A stretch of DNA of 64,000 nucleotides from Actinocorallia longicatena (GTDB taxonomy: Bacteria > Actinomycetota > Actinomycetes > Streptosporangiales > Streptosporangiaceae). The position numbers were made by a program, and so were the translations under genes. The notes beneath the pieces are model-generated. The model worked only from the letters and a program-made list of their open reading frames with translations, was not told the origin of the DNA and did not search any database. This document shows, piece by piece, positions 32,559 to 40,765 of this stretch (position 1 is its first letter; each line of letters starts with the position of its first letter). The stretch spans positions 434,001 through 498,000 of the forward strand of contig NZ_BAAAUV010000001.1 in the NCBI RefSeq assembly GCF_039534125.1, in the 5' to 3' direction.

Positions 32559-34800
32559 GGGCGTGAAAGACGACGAGGGACTCTTCCGCGCGCTGCTCGA
32601 GGCGGCGCCCGACGCGATGGTGATCGTCGACGACGCGGGCGTCATCGGCCTGGTCAACGCCCAGACCGAGACCCTCTTCGGCTACACCCGCCACGAGCTC
32701 CTCGGCCAGCCGATCGAGATGCTCATCCCCGAACGGTTCCGCGGCCACCACCCCCTGCACCGGCACGCCTACACCGGGAACCAGCAGGTCCGGCCGATGG
32801 GCGCGGGCCTCGACCTGTACGGGCTCCGCAAGGACGGCCACGAGTTCCCCGTCGAGATCAGCCTCAGCCCCCTCGAAACACCCGACGGACTCGTCGTGTC
32901 CGCCGCCGTCCGCGACGTCAGCGAACGCAAGGCGGCTCAGCAGCGGTTCCGGGCCCTGCTGGAGGCCGCGCCCGACGCGATGGTAATCGTCGACGACACG
33001 GGCGTCATCCGTCTGGTCAACGCCCAGACCGAGACCCTCTTCGGCTACACCCGCCACGAGCTCCTCGGCCAGCCGATCGAGATCCTCGTCCCCGAACGGT
33101 TCCGCGGCCACCACCCCGCCTACCGTCAGGGCTACGCCGGGAACCAGCAGGTCCGGCCGATGGGCGCGGGCCTCGACCTGTACGGGCTCCGCAAGGACGG
33201 CCACGAGTTCCCCGTCGAGATCAGCCTCAGCCCCCTCGAAACACCCGACGGACTCGTCGTGTCCGCCGCCGTCCGCGACGTCAGCGAACGCAAGGCGGCC
33301 GAACAGCAGGTCAACGAGCTCGCCCTGCTGGTCCAGTCCTCCCACGACGCCATCCTGGTCAAGACGCTCGACGGCACGATCACGTTCTGGAACGCCGCCG
33401 CCGAGCACATGTACGGATACACCGCCGCCGAGGCCATCGGCTCCCCGGTGAGCATGCTCATCCCCGCCGGGCTCGACGGGGAGCTCTCCGACCTCCTGGA
33501 ACGGCTCGGCAAGGGCGAGCACATCGAGCACCTGGACACCATCCGGGTCGCCCGCGACGGCCGGGGCCTCGACGTCGACGTCACGCTCTGGCCGGTCCGC
33601 AGCCGCGACGACACCATCATCGGCGGCTGCGCCATCGTCCGCGACATAGGAGAACGCAGGCGCGCCGAACGTGAGCTGACCCGCCTGTACGAACAGCAGC
33701 GGCATGTCGCGCTCACCTTGCAGCGCAGCCTGATGGGCACACCCGCCCAGGTGCCGCGGATCGAGGCCGCCAGCCGCTACCTTCCCGCCACCCAGGGCGC
33801 CGGCGTCGGCGGCGACTGGTTCGACCTCATCGCTCTCGCCGACGGCCGCATCGGCGTCCTGATCGGCGACGTCATGGGGCGCGGGCTCGAAGCGGCCGCC
33901 ATGATGGGCCAGCTCCGCTCGGCCGCGAACGCCCTGGCCCGCACCGCCATGCCGCCCGCCAAGCTGCTGCGGACCCTGGACGCCATCGTCGCCGACCTCC
34001 CCGACCAGCTCGTCACCTGCTCCTATCTGGTCATGGACCCCGACGCGGGCGAGGTGACGATCTGCTCGGCCGGCCATCTGCCCGTCCTCATCGTCGACGG
34101 CAGGACCGTCCGCAGGCTTCCCGCCCCGATCAGCGTCCCGCTCGGCGTCGGCGAGATCCCCCACGAGGAGGCGACGATCACCGTCCCCTCGGGATCGACG
34201 CTGGTGTTCTACACCGACGGCCTCATCGAGTCCCGCGGCACCGACATCGAGACCCGGCTCGACATCCTGGCGACCGCCCTCGAAGACGCCTTCGACGGCG
34301 GTCTCTCCCTGGAGAAGAGCACCGACAGCGTCCTGTCCTCCCTCCTGCCCGACCTCGAGGGCCACGACGACGACGTGACCCTGCTGATGGTCCGCCTCCC
34401 TGCCACCCCTCTCGCCACGGCCGGCACCTATCTGACGGTCGACCCCCGCTCCGTCATCAACGCCCGCCGCTTCCTCTCCGCCACCCTGCAGTGCTGGGAC
34501 GAGACCGCCGGCTGCGAGGACCTGGCCGGCGTGGCGCTCCTGCTCACCTCCGAGATCGTCACCAACGCGATCCGGCATGCGCAGGGCCCCATCCGCATGC
34601 GCGTCCACCGCACCGAACACGACCTCACCGTCGAGGTCACCGACCACAGCCCCCTACAGCCCCAGCCCCGCCGGGCGAGCGACACCGACGAAGCCGGTCG
34701 CGGCCTCCAGCTCGTCGAGGCCCTCGCCGACACCTGGGGCACCCGCGCCACCAACAACGGCAAGACCGTCTGGTTCACCAAGTCCCTCTCCCGCTCCTGA
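32515..34800 (+). CDS. Triple-PAS, SpoIIE-type phosphatase with HATPase domain
   Basis: This protein of up to 761 residues starts with GTG 32515 inside the CBS gene; GTG 32548 or 32563 are alternatives. PAS1 (about 22-140) and PAS2 (about 143-261) are nearly identical. PAS3 (about 265-385) is diverged. The PP2C/SpoIIE domain (about 415-625) has GVGGDWFDLIAL, IGDVMGRGLEAA, TDGLIESRG and DDDVTLLMV. The C-terminal HATPase_c (about 650-761) has LLTSEIVTNAIRHA and GRGLQLVEALAD. Combining phosphatase and anti-sigma-type kinase folds, it likely controls a sigma factor through an anti-anti-sigma partner in response to redox or small ligands. Confidence 0.92.
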   Translation: MAVCRTEADWGVSTEGVKDDEGLFRALLEAAPDAMVIVDDAGVIGLVNAQTETLFGYTRHELLGQPIEMLIPERFRGHHPLHRHAYTGNQQVRPMGAGLDLYGLRKDGHEFPVEISLSPLETPDGLVVSAAVRDVSERKAAQQRFRALLEAAPDAMVIVDDTGVIRLVNAQTETLFGYTRHELLGQPIEILVPERFRGHHPAYRQGYAGNQQVRPMGAGLDLYGLRKDGHEFPVEISLSPLETPDGLVVSAAVRDVSERKAAEQQVNELALLVQSSHDAILVKTLDGTITFWNAAAEHMYGYTAAEAIGSPVSMLIPAGLDGELSDLLERLGKGEHIEHLDTIRVARDGRGLDVDVTLWPVRSRDDTIIGGCAIVRDIGERRRAERELTRLYEQQRHVALTLQRSLMGTPAQVPRIEAASRYLPATQGAGVGGDWFDLIALADGRIGVLIGDVMGRGLEAAAMMGQLRSAANALARTAMPPAKLLRTLDAIVADLPDQLVTCSYLVMDPDAGEVTICSAGHLPVLIVDGRTVRRLPAPISVPLGVGEIPHEEATITVPSGSTLVFYTDGLIESRGTDIETRLDILATALEDAFDGGLSLEKSTDSVLSSLLPDLEGHDDDVTLLMVRLPATPLATAGTYLTVDPRSVINARRFLSATLQCWDETAGCEDLAGVALLLTSEIVTNAIRHAQGPIRMRVHRTEHDLTVEVTDHSPLQPQPRRASDTDEAGRGLQLVEALADTWGTRATNNGKTVWFTKSLSRS
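32586..33300 (+). repeat. Tandem duplication of a PAS-domain segment
   Basis: Two copies with a 363-bp (121-codon) period occupy about 32586-32938 and 32949-33300. Long stretches are identical at the DNA level, including synonymous positions, for example from 32652 and again from 33015. The duplication is therefore recent or maintained by gene conversion. The reading frame is kept. Confidence 0.88.
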
Positions 34801-34879
34801 CGTCGCGCCGAAGATCCTCCGAACTTTCCGCGTGGTTCCGGCGTCCCAGGGGCAGCATCTCGAGACGGAGGGTTCGATC

Positions 34880-36154
34880 ATGAAGCTGCTCGCTGCCGCA
34901 GGCTCCGGAGTACTGGCCGCTGGGCTCGCCGCCGCCGTCGCGACACCCGCCCAGGCGAAACCCCCGGCAGCCGCCTGGGACCTCGACGGCGACGGCCGCG
35001 CGGACCGCGTCGTCGAGGTGACGGGCATGCTGAAGGTCCATTACACCCGCAAGGGCAACGGCACGAGGCTGATCGGACGCGACATCGTCAAGCCGGTGGC
35101 GGCCGATCCCGCCGCCTGCTCTCTCGCCTTCCCCGTCTCGGCCGACTTCGACCGGGACGGCTACGCCGACCTCGCCGTCGTGCACCGCTGCCTGGCGACG
35201 GCGGGAAAGTGGGACGGCCCCCTGGTGACGGTCCTGTACGGAGCGCGCAAGGGCGTGACCGGCAAGCGAGTGAGACACCTGCCGCAGCCGGACGGCGAAC
35301 TCCTCGTCCGCGAGACGTTCGGCCTGGTGGCCGCGGACGCTACCGGCGACGGCCGTCCCGATCTGGTCGTCCTGAACCGGTTCCATGCCGAGGGCTCCCG
35401 CGAGGTGCGGATCTTCGACCGTCTGGCCAAGGGCTCCTCCCACGCGGCCACCGCGGCCTTCGGGGCGCAGAGCCACTACGCGGCCGGCGCGACGGTCGTC
35501 TTCGGCGACTTCAACCGCGACCGCAGACCCGACCTCGTCATCTCCGACGGCGACGTCGAGTCCGACGTCAAGACGATCAGCGTCCAGTACGCCCGCAAGT
35601 CCGGCGGCTTCGGCCCCTCCCTGCCGCTGGGCCGCACCGAGCGGATCGACCCGATCGCGGCCGACGTGAACGGCGACGGCTTCACCGACCTGGTCGGCGG
35701 CTTCATGCCGGGCGACCGCACCGCCAAGGGCCGCACCTGGGTGCGCTACGGCGGAAGGAAGGGCCTCGGCCCGCTGAAGCGCGTCCCCAACACCCCCTCG
35801 GGCACCCTGGCCGCCGCCGACCTCGACGGCGACGGCCGCTCGGAGATCGTCGTGGGGCAGTACTGGTCCGCCGTCGACGGCAGGCCCACCGCGGGCTCCC
35901 TGGTGGTGCTGCGCGGTTCCCAGAAGGGCCTCACCGCCAAGGGCCGTCAGCGCATCACCCAGAACACCCCGGGCGTCCCCGGCGAGGCCGGCGAGAGCGA
36001 GTACTTCGGCAAGGCCCTGACCTTCGCCCGCTACACCGGTTCCCCCCGTCCCGACCTCCTGGTGGGCGCCCCGGGCGAGGGCCGCGTCACCTACCTGTTC
36101 CGCGTCAGGAACGGCAGGCTCTCCCTCACGAAGGTGAGGCGCTTCGTCGGTTAG
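34880..36154 (+). CDS. Secreted FG-GAP/VCBS repeat protein
   Basis: ATG 34880 with GGAGGG upstream gives 424 residues. A signal peptide (about 1-27, ending ATPAQA) precedes a beta-propeller-like array of Asp-rich calcium loops: DLDGDGRADRVV, DFDRDGYADLAVV, DATGDGRPDLVVL, DFNRDRRPDLVI, DVNGDGFTDLVGG and DLDGDGRSEIVVG. These are integrin-alpha-like FG-GAP repeats, common in secreted Streptomyces and Actinomadura proteins. No catalytic domain is present. Function unknown; probably extracellular binding. Confidence 0.88.
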   Translation: MKLLAAAGSGVLAAGLAAAVATPAQAKPPAAAWDLDGDGRADRVVEVTGMLKVHYTRKGNGTRLIGRDIVKPVAADPAACSLAFPVSADFDRDGYADLAVVHRCLATAGKWDGPLVTVLYGARKGVTGKRVRHLPQPDGELLVRETFGLVAADATGDGRPDLVVLNRFHAEGSREVRIFDRLAKGSSHAATAAFGAQSHYAAGATVVFGDFNRDRRPDLVISDGDVESDVKTISVQYARKSGGFGPSLPLGRTERIDPIAADVNGDGFTDLVGGFMPGDRTAKGRTWVRYGGRKGLGPLKRVPNTPSGTLAAADLDGDGRSEIVVGQYWSAVDGRPTAGSLVVLRGSQKGLTAKGRQRITQNTPGVPGEAGESEYFGKALTFARYTGSPRPDLLVGAPGEGRVTYLFRVRNGRLSLTKVRRFVG

Positions 36155-36380
36155 CGGCGGGAGCGGCCTCCGGGCGTGCGAGATGGCGCCGATGCAGAAG
36201 CGGACGCCGCGGCCGAAGGCGGTATGGGATCGGATCGCGGGCCGGTCCAGGTCGCCGGGCCGGGGTAGGCGTCGGGCTCGGCGGCTCCCCACAGCAGCAT
36301 CAGCCGCGATCCGGCGGGCAGGTGAACGCCGCCGAGCCGTGTGTCGCGGGTCGTCACCCGGAACGGGCTCTCCAGGCGGA
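36155..36380 (-). pseudogene. Cytochrome P450 C-terminal fossil
   Basis: The minus strand encodes, in two frames, the last third of a bacterial P450. One frame gives ESPFRVTTRDTRLGGVHLPA and LMLLWGAAEPDAYPGPA. After a frameshift near 36255 the other gives RSHTAFGRGVRFCIGA, the haem-binding loop with its cysteine. The I-helix and everything before it are missing. The end runs into the antisense of the FG-GAP gene. A broken remnant, not functional. Confidence 0.75.
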
Positions 36381-36543
36381 GGGCCAGGAACCGGTGGCCT
36401 TGCGGACGCCCTGGGCACCACCGCGCTGGACCGCCGCCCGGACCGCTCCGGCGATCGCGCCCTGCACGGTCGCGGCGATGAGGACCTCACCAGGAGAAGT
36501 CGGTGTCATCGGGACGCGGCGGCTCGTGCCAACCCTCGGTACA
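36381..36543 (-). pseudogene. DUF4235 protein fossil
   Basis: The second half of a DUF4235 protein is readable as HEPPRPDDTDFSW then, after a one-base shift, GEVLIAATVQGAIAGAVRAA and VRKATGSWP. It begins in frame right after the stop of the DUF3618 gene, and its own N-terminal half is absent. DUF4235 genes normally follow DUF3618 genes in actinomycetes, so this is the decayed partner. Confidence 0.7.
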
Positions 36544-37266
36544 TCATGACACCGGCTGCTCACCGTCGGAGTGGAGCTTCTTGCAGGCGACCACTCCGGC
36601 CGCCGTGGCGACGACCGCGAGCAGCGTCACGCCCTTCCTGCCGGAGGACTCCGTCGCCGGGACCAGGTCCTGGCCCTTCTTCGCCGCCTTCCGCGCGTTC
36701 CCGGCCGCCCTCTTCGCCGCCCGCCTGCTCAGGTCGGCGGCTTGGGCGGCCCGGTCGCCGCGCAGCGCGGCCTGCGTGTATCCGGCGGCCTGCCCGAATG
36801 CCCGCTGGGCCGCGTCGGCGGACTTCTCCCAGCGCGTCCTGCGGGCACGGCGACGCCGCACCGCCCAGGCCGCGGCCCCCAGCACGGCGGCGCCGCCCAT
36901 GGCGGCTCCACCGCCCTTGAGCCTCCCGGCGTTCCGGGGGTCCCGGACCGCCTGACCGGCCCGGTCGGCGTACTCCGCGGCCCTGACGGTCGCGGTGGCG
37001 AACCCGGCCTGGGCGTTCACCCTGAGCCGTTCCGCGGTCTGCTGAGCACGTGCCTTCACATCGGCCTTGGCCGCCAGGGCTTCGACGGTGTCGCCGAGTT
37101 CCCCGCGCGTCTGCTCGATCTCCTCGCGCAGCGCCCGGGTGTCCGAGGAGGAACCCTCATCGGCCTTCCCCGCCTTCGTGGCGCGCGGCGTCTTGGGACG
37201 GGGAGGGGAAGCGGTGGCCGGGGTGTCGCCCGGCTGGAATGCCGGATCAGAAGTCGAGTGGGTCAT
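36544..37266 (-). CDS. DUF3618 domain protein
   Basis: This 240-residue protein has a disordered, Pro-rich N-terminus, then the DUF3618 helix TRALREEIEQTRGELGDTVEALAAKADV (about 42-70 in two pieces). An Ala/Arg-rich helical region follows with a short hydrophobic stretch GGAAVLGAAAWAVRRRRARR, and another hydrophobic stretch lies near the C-terminus (LLAVVATAAGVVA). Such proteins sit in an operon with a holin-family membrane protein and DUF4235, and probably act at the membrane in stress. Here both partners are broken, so this gene may be an isolated survivor. Confidence 0.75.
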   Translation of the reverse strand: MTHSTSDPAFQPGDTPATASPPRPKTPRATKAGKADEGSSSDTRALREEIEQTRGELGDTVEALAAKADVKARAQQTAERLRVNAQAGFATATVRAAEYADRAGQAVRDPRNAGRLKGGGAAMGGAAVLGAAAWAVRRRRARRTRWEKSADAAQRAFGQAAGYTQAALRGDRAAQAADLSRRAAKRAAGNARKAAKKGQDLVPATESSGRKGVTLLAVVATAAGVVACKKLHSDGEQPVS

Positions 37267-37422
37267 CGTGCGTCCGTTCCTTGAGCTCGTTGAGGTTCTG
37301 CCGGGTGGTCACGACGGCTTCCCGGAGCGGCCGCCGGCAGGACCGCCGTCCTGTGGCAGGCGACCGCTCGGAGGCCCGCTCGACCAGCTCGGCCGCCACT
37401 CACGATCCGTGCCGTCCGCCAT
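37247..37422 (-). pseudogene. Phage-holin-family (DUF1469-like) remnant
   Basis: GGAGGAGG precedes ATG 37422 (MADGTDR). After a frameshift the text continues AAELVERASE, and then jumps to a C-terminal-like REAVVTTRQNLNELKERTHD that ends at TGA 37247. The transmembrane core is missing. In actinomycetes a holin-family gene commonly precedes DUF3618. I read this as a deletion remnant; it still overlaps the DUF3618 start. Confidence 0.5.
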
Positions 37423-37443
37423 CGCCGTATCCTCCTCCGCCGG

Positions 37444-38192
37444 TCACGCGCCCAGGCGTCCACGCCGAGGCTGCGCTTTCGTTGCCCCCTCATCACCGTC
37501 CGAAACGAGCCGGGGCCGGGTCGGAGCGGTGACAGTAGACGGGCCCGGAGGACACGCGGCCCTCACCGATCTGCTCGGCCGGTGTCGGCGAGCCGCCTCC
37601 TGGACCAGGCGACGCGGTCGCCTCCGCTGTGCCGAAGAACAGGGAATCGTCTGGATCCGCATGCCGTCCTCGTCGTTGAGGAGCTGGAGCGTCGCGAGGT
37701 GGTCGTCGCACCGGAGGACGTCGTCCGGTGCGGACAGGACGCCCTCTTTCATGAAGCCGAGGGCGCGGCGGGCGAACTTCAGCGACAGCTTGGCATCCGC
37801 CATGTTGACGATCGGGCCCAGTGCACAGGGGATCCCTCGAAGTACCTGCGCGAGTGCCTGGTCACGCCCTGGCAGCTGCTGAGGGAGAGGTTCTGCTGGA
37901 AGGCGCCGGTCACGAACGCCTGATGGGCACGGCGCGCGGAGCCGTTGACCGCCGGTGCCCGCAGGGCCGAGCCGTCCATGATCGCGTCGAAGTGCGCGAT
38001 GAAGGCCCGCTTCGCCTGCTCGGCCGCCGGGCCATCGAACAAGGGGGCCAGTTCGGAGACCTGGGCCCGGATGTTCTCCACGACCTCGGTCGCGAGCGCG
38101 CCCAGCTCGGGTTCGATGGCCCGTCCCAGCAGCGTGAACGGAAAGAGCGGGGCCGGTGCCGAGGCAGAAGTGAGTGAACGGGACTCGTTCAT
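37444..38192 (-). pseudogene. PucR-family regulator remnant
   Basis: Two overlapping minus-strand frames make up a broken regulator. The N-terminal part (38192-37779) has ATEVVENIRAQVSELAPLFD. After a frameshift near 37800, LKFARRALGFMKEGVL and RCDDHLATLQLLNDE match the middle region of PucR proteins (the A-R-x-A-L and D-D-H-L-A-T-L-L-L pattern). The C-terminal helix-turn-helix is absent; past about 37650 the reading is Arg/Pro-rich nonsense. Not functional as a regulator. Confidence 0.6.
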
Positions 38193-38217
38193 GAACCGTC
38201 CTCGACAGGCCGGGCCG

Positions 38218-38514
38218 TCAGATGAGGTAGAGGGTGAGCAGGGTGGTCCAGAGGATCGCGAGCCAGGCGTCGGTGGTGTGCCTGAGCCAGCGGGGGGCGT
38301 GGCGGACTTCCATGAAGTAGCGGATGATCAGGCGGCCCTTGATGGCGGCGAGGACGACGATGACGGCGACGAGTTCCTTGCCGACGGTCGTGGTGGCCTC
38401 CGACTCGCCGGGGGTGAGGAGCCAGGCGAGGACGGTCGCGGCGGCCAGCACCGCCCAGGAGACGCCGATGGCACGTTTGTCCCGCTTGGAAGCTTCCGTG
38501 GTGGTGGGGGGCAT
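38218..38514 (-). CDS. Cytochrome c oxidase subunit IV-like protein
   Basis: This 98-residue protein has three transmembrane helices (about 18-34, 47-66, 78-97) with KGRLIIRYFMEVRHAPRWLR between the last two, the prokaryotic COX4/CyoD-like pattern. It is the last gene of a four-gene operon, following the subunit III-like gene after 3 bases. No catalytic subunit I or II gene is nearby. Confidence 0.75.
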   Translation of the reverse strand: MPPTTTEASKRDKRAIGVSWAVLAAATVLAWLLTPGESEATTTVGKELVAVIVVLAAIKGRLIIRYFMEVRHAPRWLRHTTDAWLAILWTTLLTLYLI

Positions 38515-38517
38515 GGG

Positions 38518-39141
38518 TCACCTCATCAGGTAAAGGAGGGCGAAGATGACGACCCACAGCAGGTCGATCATGTGCCAGAACAGGACGCTCTGCTCGACGA
38601 TGGTGGGCCGCTGTCTGCCGACGGCGCGCAGTTCGCGGAGGGCGACGCCGAGGACGAGGAGGCCGAGGGCGAGATGGACGAGGTGCAGGCCGGTGAAGAC
38701 GTAGTAGTAGCTGAAGAACTCGTCGTGGATGGTGCGGCCGTGGCTGAGCCCGTCGTGCCATTCGTAGATCTTCAGCAGGACGAACAGGACCCCGCAGCCG
38801 CCGGTGGCCCACAGCAGCCGCCGGGCACCGTCGAGTGCCCCTTCGCGGACGGCGATGACGGCACGGGCGGCGAACAGGGAGCTGGTGAGCAGGACGACGG
38901 TGTTGACGACCCCGACGCCGATGTGCAGGTGCCGCTGGGCGGCGGAGAACTCCTCGACGGACTGGGCGCGGAAGACCATGTAGACGATGAAGTAGCAGCC
39001 GAAGAAGAACAGGTCTCCCAGGACCATCACCCACATGTCGATGTCGCCGGGCAGGCGCCGGTCCCCGCCCTGGGCTTCGGTGCGGGCGGTGGTGGAGACG
39101 GGCGGCTGAGGGCTGGGCGGATGGGGGCTGGGCGCGGTCAT
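38518..39141 (-). CDS. Cytochrome c oxidase subunit III-like protein (NorE type)
   Basis: ATG 39141 overlaps the previous stop (ATGA) and gives 207 residues. Five transmembrane helices carry subunit III features: GDIDMWVMVLGDLFFFGCYF, FTGLHLVHLALGLLVLG and VLFWHMIDLLWVVIFALLYL. Similar proteins accompany haem-copper or nitric oxide reductases (NorE), but no such enzyme is encoded nearby. It may serve an oxidase elsewhere or a different membrane complex with its operon partners. Confidence 0.8.
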   Translation of the reverse strand: MTAPSPHPPSPQPPVSTTARTEAQGGDRRLPGDIDMWVMVLGDLFFFGCYFIVYMVFRAQSVEEFSAAQRHLHIGVGVVNTVVLLTSSLFAARAVIAVREGALDGARRLLWATGGCGVLFVLLKIYEWHDGLSHGRTIHDEFFSYYYVFTGLHLVHLALGLLVLGVALRELRAVGRQRPTIVEQSVLFWHMIDLLWVVIFALLYLMR

Positions 39142-39905
39142 CGTGAGCCCTCCGGCTCGTACAGGGCGGGGGTCTGGGCGGATTCGCGTTTGGCGGCGAT
39201 GCGGAACAGGGCCAGGAAGCAGGTGATCCAGACGCCGAAGATGACGAGGGCGAGGTAGAGGGTGATCATGCCGTTCCAGGCGAACGCCCCGGACTTGTAC
39301 AGCCACATCTGGCTGGCCAGGAGCTCGGTGACGATCTGCCAGATGGTGACGTAGGCGAACCACTTGGGGAAGATGTGGTTCTTGTCGTAGATGACGGCGA
39401 TGGCGACGACGGTGTAGGCGGCGGTGAAACAGCCCAGCGACCCGTTGTAGGACAGCATCCCCAGGTCGTAGAGCATGTAGAGGATGCGGGGCTCGCGGTC
39501 GGGACGGAAGACCGCGGTGAGCCAGCACACCAGGATGACCTGGAATCCGGGGATCGCGCCGACGCCCATCGTGGCGATGTAGGCGTAGGCGAGCATCTTG
39601 CCCGAGGACATGCGCTTCATGAAGTAGCCGACGATGCCGTTGGCGATGGCGGCGCCACCGGCGATCATCAGCAGGAACGTGAATCCGATCTGGATGCCGA
39701 GCTGGTGCTGGTCGAACCAGGCCGCGGCCTGGGCCTGGCTGACGTCCGGGCGCGGCGGAGGAGTGGCACGCCCCAGGAAGCAGACCCCGATCGTCAGGGC
39801 GAGGTAGAAGATCGTGAACGCCCAGTAGACGATCCAGACCTCGCGTTTGCCCGCCTTCTGCGGGGCGGCGGACCCGTCGGCGGGGAGCGTGGCCGTGCTG
39901 GTCAT
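39138..39905 (-). CDS. Seven-helix membrane protein of unknown function (paralogue 2)
   Basis: This 255-residue protein has about seven transmembrane helices. It contains CWLTAVFRPDREP and PKWFAYVTIW, then GAFAWNGMITLYLALVIFGVW. The same landmarks (FRPDR, FPRW, GPLAWDGLISFWL) occur in order in the upstream gene, so the two are tandem paralogues. ATGA overlaps join it to both neighbours. I know no function; the link to subunit III/IV-like genes suggests an electron-transfer or gas-handling membrane complex. Confidence 0.7.
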   Translation of the reverse strand: MTSTATLPADGSAAPQKAGKREVWIVYWAFTIFYLALTIGVCFLGRATPPPRPDVSQAQAAAWFDQHQLGIQIGFTFLLMIAGGAAIANGIVGYFMKRMSSGKMLAYAYIATMGVGAIPGFQVILVCWLTAVFRPDREPRILYMLYDLGMLSYNGSLGCFTAAYTVVAIAVIYDKNHIFPKWFAYVTIWQIVTELLASQMWLYKSGAFAWNGMITLYLALVIFGVWITCFLALFRIAAKRESAQTPALYEPEGSR

Positions 39906-40642
39906 GACGGCAGCCCCTCCTGCTCGGCCTGGCGGCGCAGGGCGGTCCGCAGCAGGAAGAACATCACGATGACGAACGCCGCGAACGCCGTGTTGCGCAG
40001 CCAGAACGAGATCAGCCCGTCCCAGGCGAGCGGGCCGTCGCGGAAGACCGCCGCGCCGGCCGAGGGCAGCATGGCCACCGCGGTCGCCAGCGCGTAGTGG
40101 CCCGTCCAGCGGGGGAAGACCGGCGCGCTCCGGTCGTCGGCGTAGACGGCCAGCGCCAGCAGGACGAACTGGCCTACCAGCATCCCGATGGGCGCGATGA
40201 AGATGATCCAGGCCATGTCGTTGAGCACCTGGGTCAGGTCGTCACCCCGGTCGGGACGGAAGGCGGCGACGGCGAAGAAGATGTTCGACAACGCGAACAG
40301 GGTCGCCCCGGCCACCACCGCGGTGAGGTAGGAGAAGGCGTAGATGTGGCTCTCACTGCGCATCCGCTGCATCTGCACCATGATCAGCACGAAGAACGGG
40401 ACGATCAGGATGCCCAGCAGGTTGAAGCCGACCATGCTGAACTGGATCATCCCGGTGTTGTCCCGGTAGAACTCCCCGACCTCGGCCGCGCTCATGTCCG
40501 GCGACATCGGCGGGAAGAAACCGGGAAACGCCACGAACAGCACCAGCAGGACGAATGCCAGCACGGGCGCCGACCACAAGATCACCTGCTGAGCCCGCAT
40601 CGCCGAGACGGCCTTCTCCTCGGCCTCGGTGAGGACCTGCAT
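39902..40642 (-). CDS. Seven-helix membrane protein of unknown function (paralogue 1)
   Basis: This 246-residue protein is first in the operon, with about seven transmembrane helices. Landmarks are AAFRPDRGDDLTQVLNDMAW, VFPRWTGHYALA and GPLAWDGLISFWL, aligned with the downstream paralogue. An outward loop near the N-terminus (about 45-62) is rich in Pro and Met. Expression is probably governed by the divergent TetR gene through the palindrome at 40664-40678. Function unknown. Confidence 0.7.
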   Translation of the reverse strand: MQVLTEAEEKAVSAMRAQQVILWSAPVLAFVLLVLFVAFPGFFPPMSPDMSAAEVGEFYRDNTGMIQFSMVGFNLLGILIVPFFVLIMVQMQRMRSESHIYAFSYLTAVVAGATLFALSNIFFAVAAFRPDRGDDLTQVLNDMAWIIFIAPIGMLVGQFVLLALAVYADDRSAPVFPRWTGHYALATAVAMLPSAGAAVFRDGPLAWDGLISFWLRNTAFAAFVIVMFFLLRTALRRQAEQEGLPS

Positions 40643-40663
40643 GCCTTGCTCCCTTCTCCAAGC

Positions 40664-40678
40664 GAGAACGACATTCTC
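40664..40678 (+). promoter_or_regulatory. Palindrome between oxidase-like operon and TetR gene
   Basis: GAGAA-CGACA-TTCTC is a perfect interrupted palindrome 22 bases before the first membrane-protein gene and about 90 before the TetR start. The likely TetR operator. A second, looser repeat TAGGG...CCCTA (about 40740-40766) abuts the TetR start. Confidence 0.5.
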
Positions 40679-40765
40679 TTCTGACGTGAAGAGGCTTGCC
40701 GCAGCCGTAGCATGGCCCGATTTCTGACGACCGTCAATAATAGGGATGGGCTAAGGTTGGCCCCT

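Noticed and set aside
32586..33300. The PAS repeat as a mobile-element or recombination site
   Set aside because: The repeat lies wholly in frame within one coding domain and has no terminal inverted repeats.
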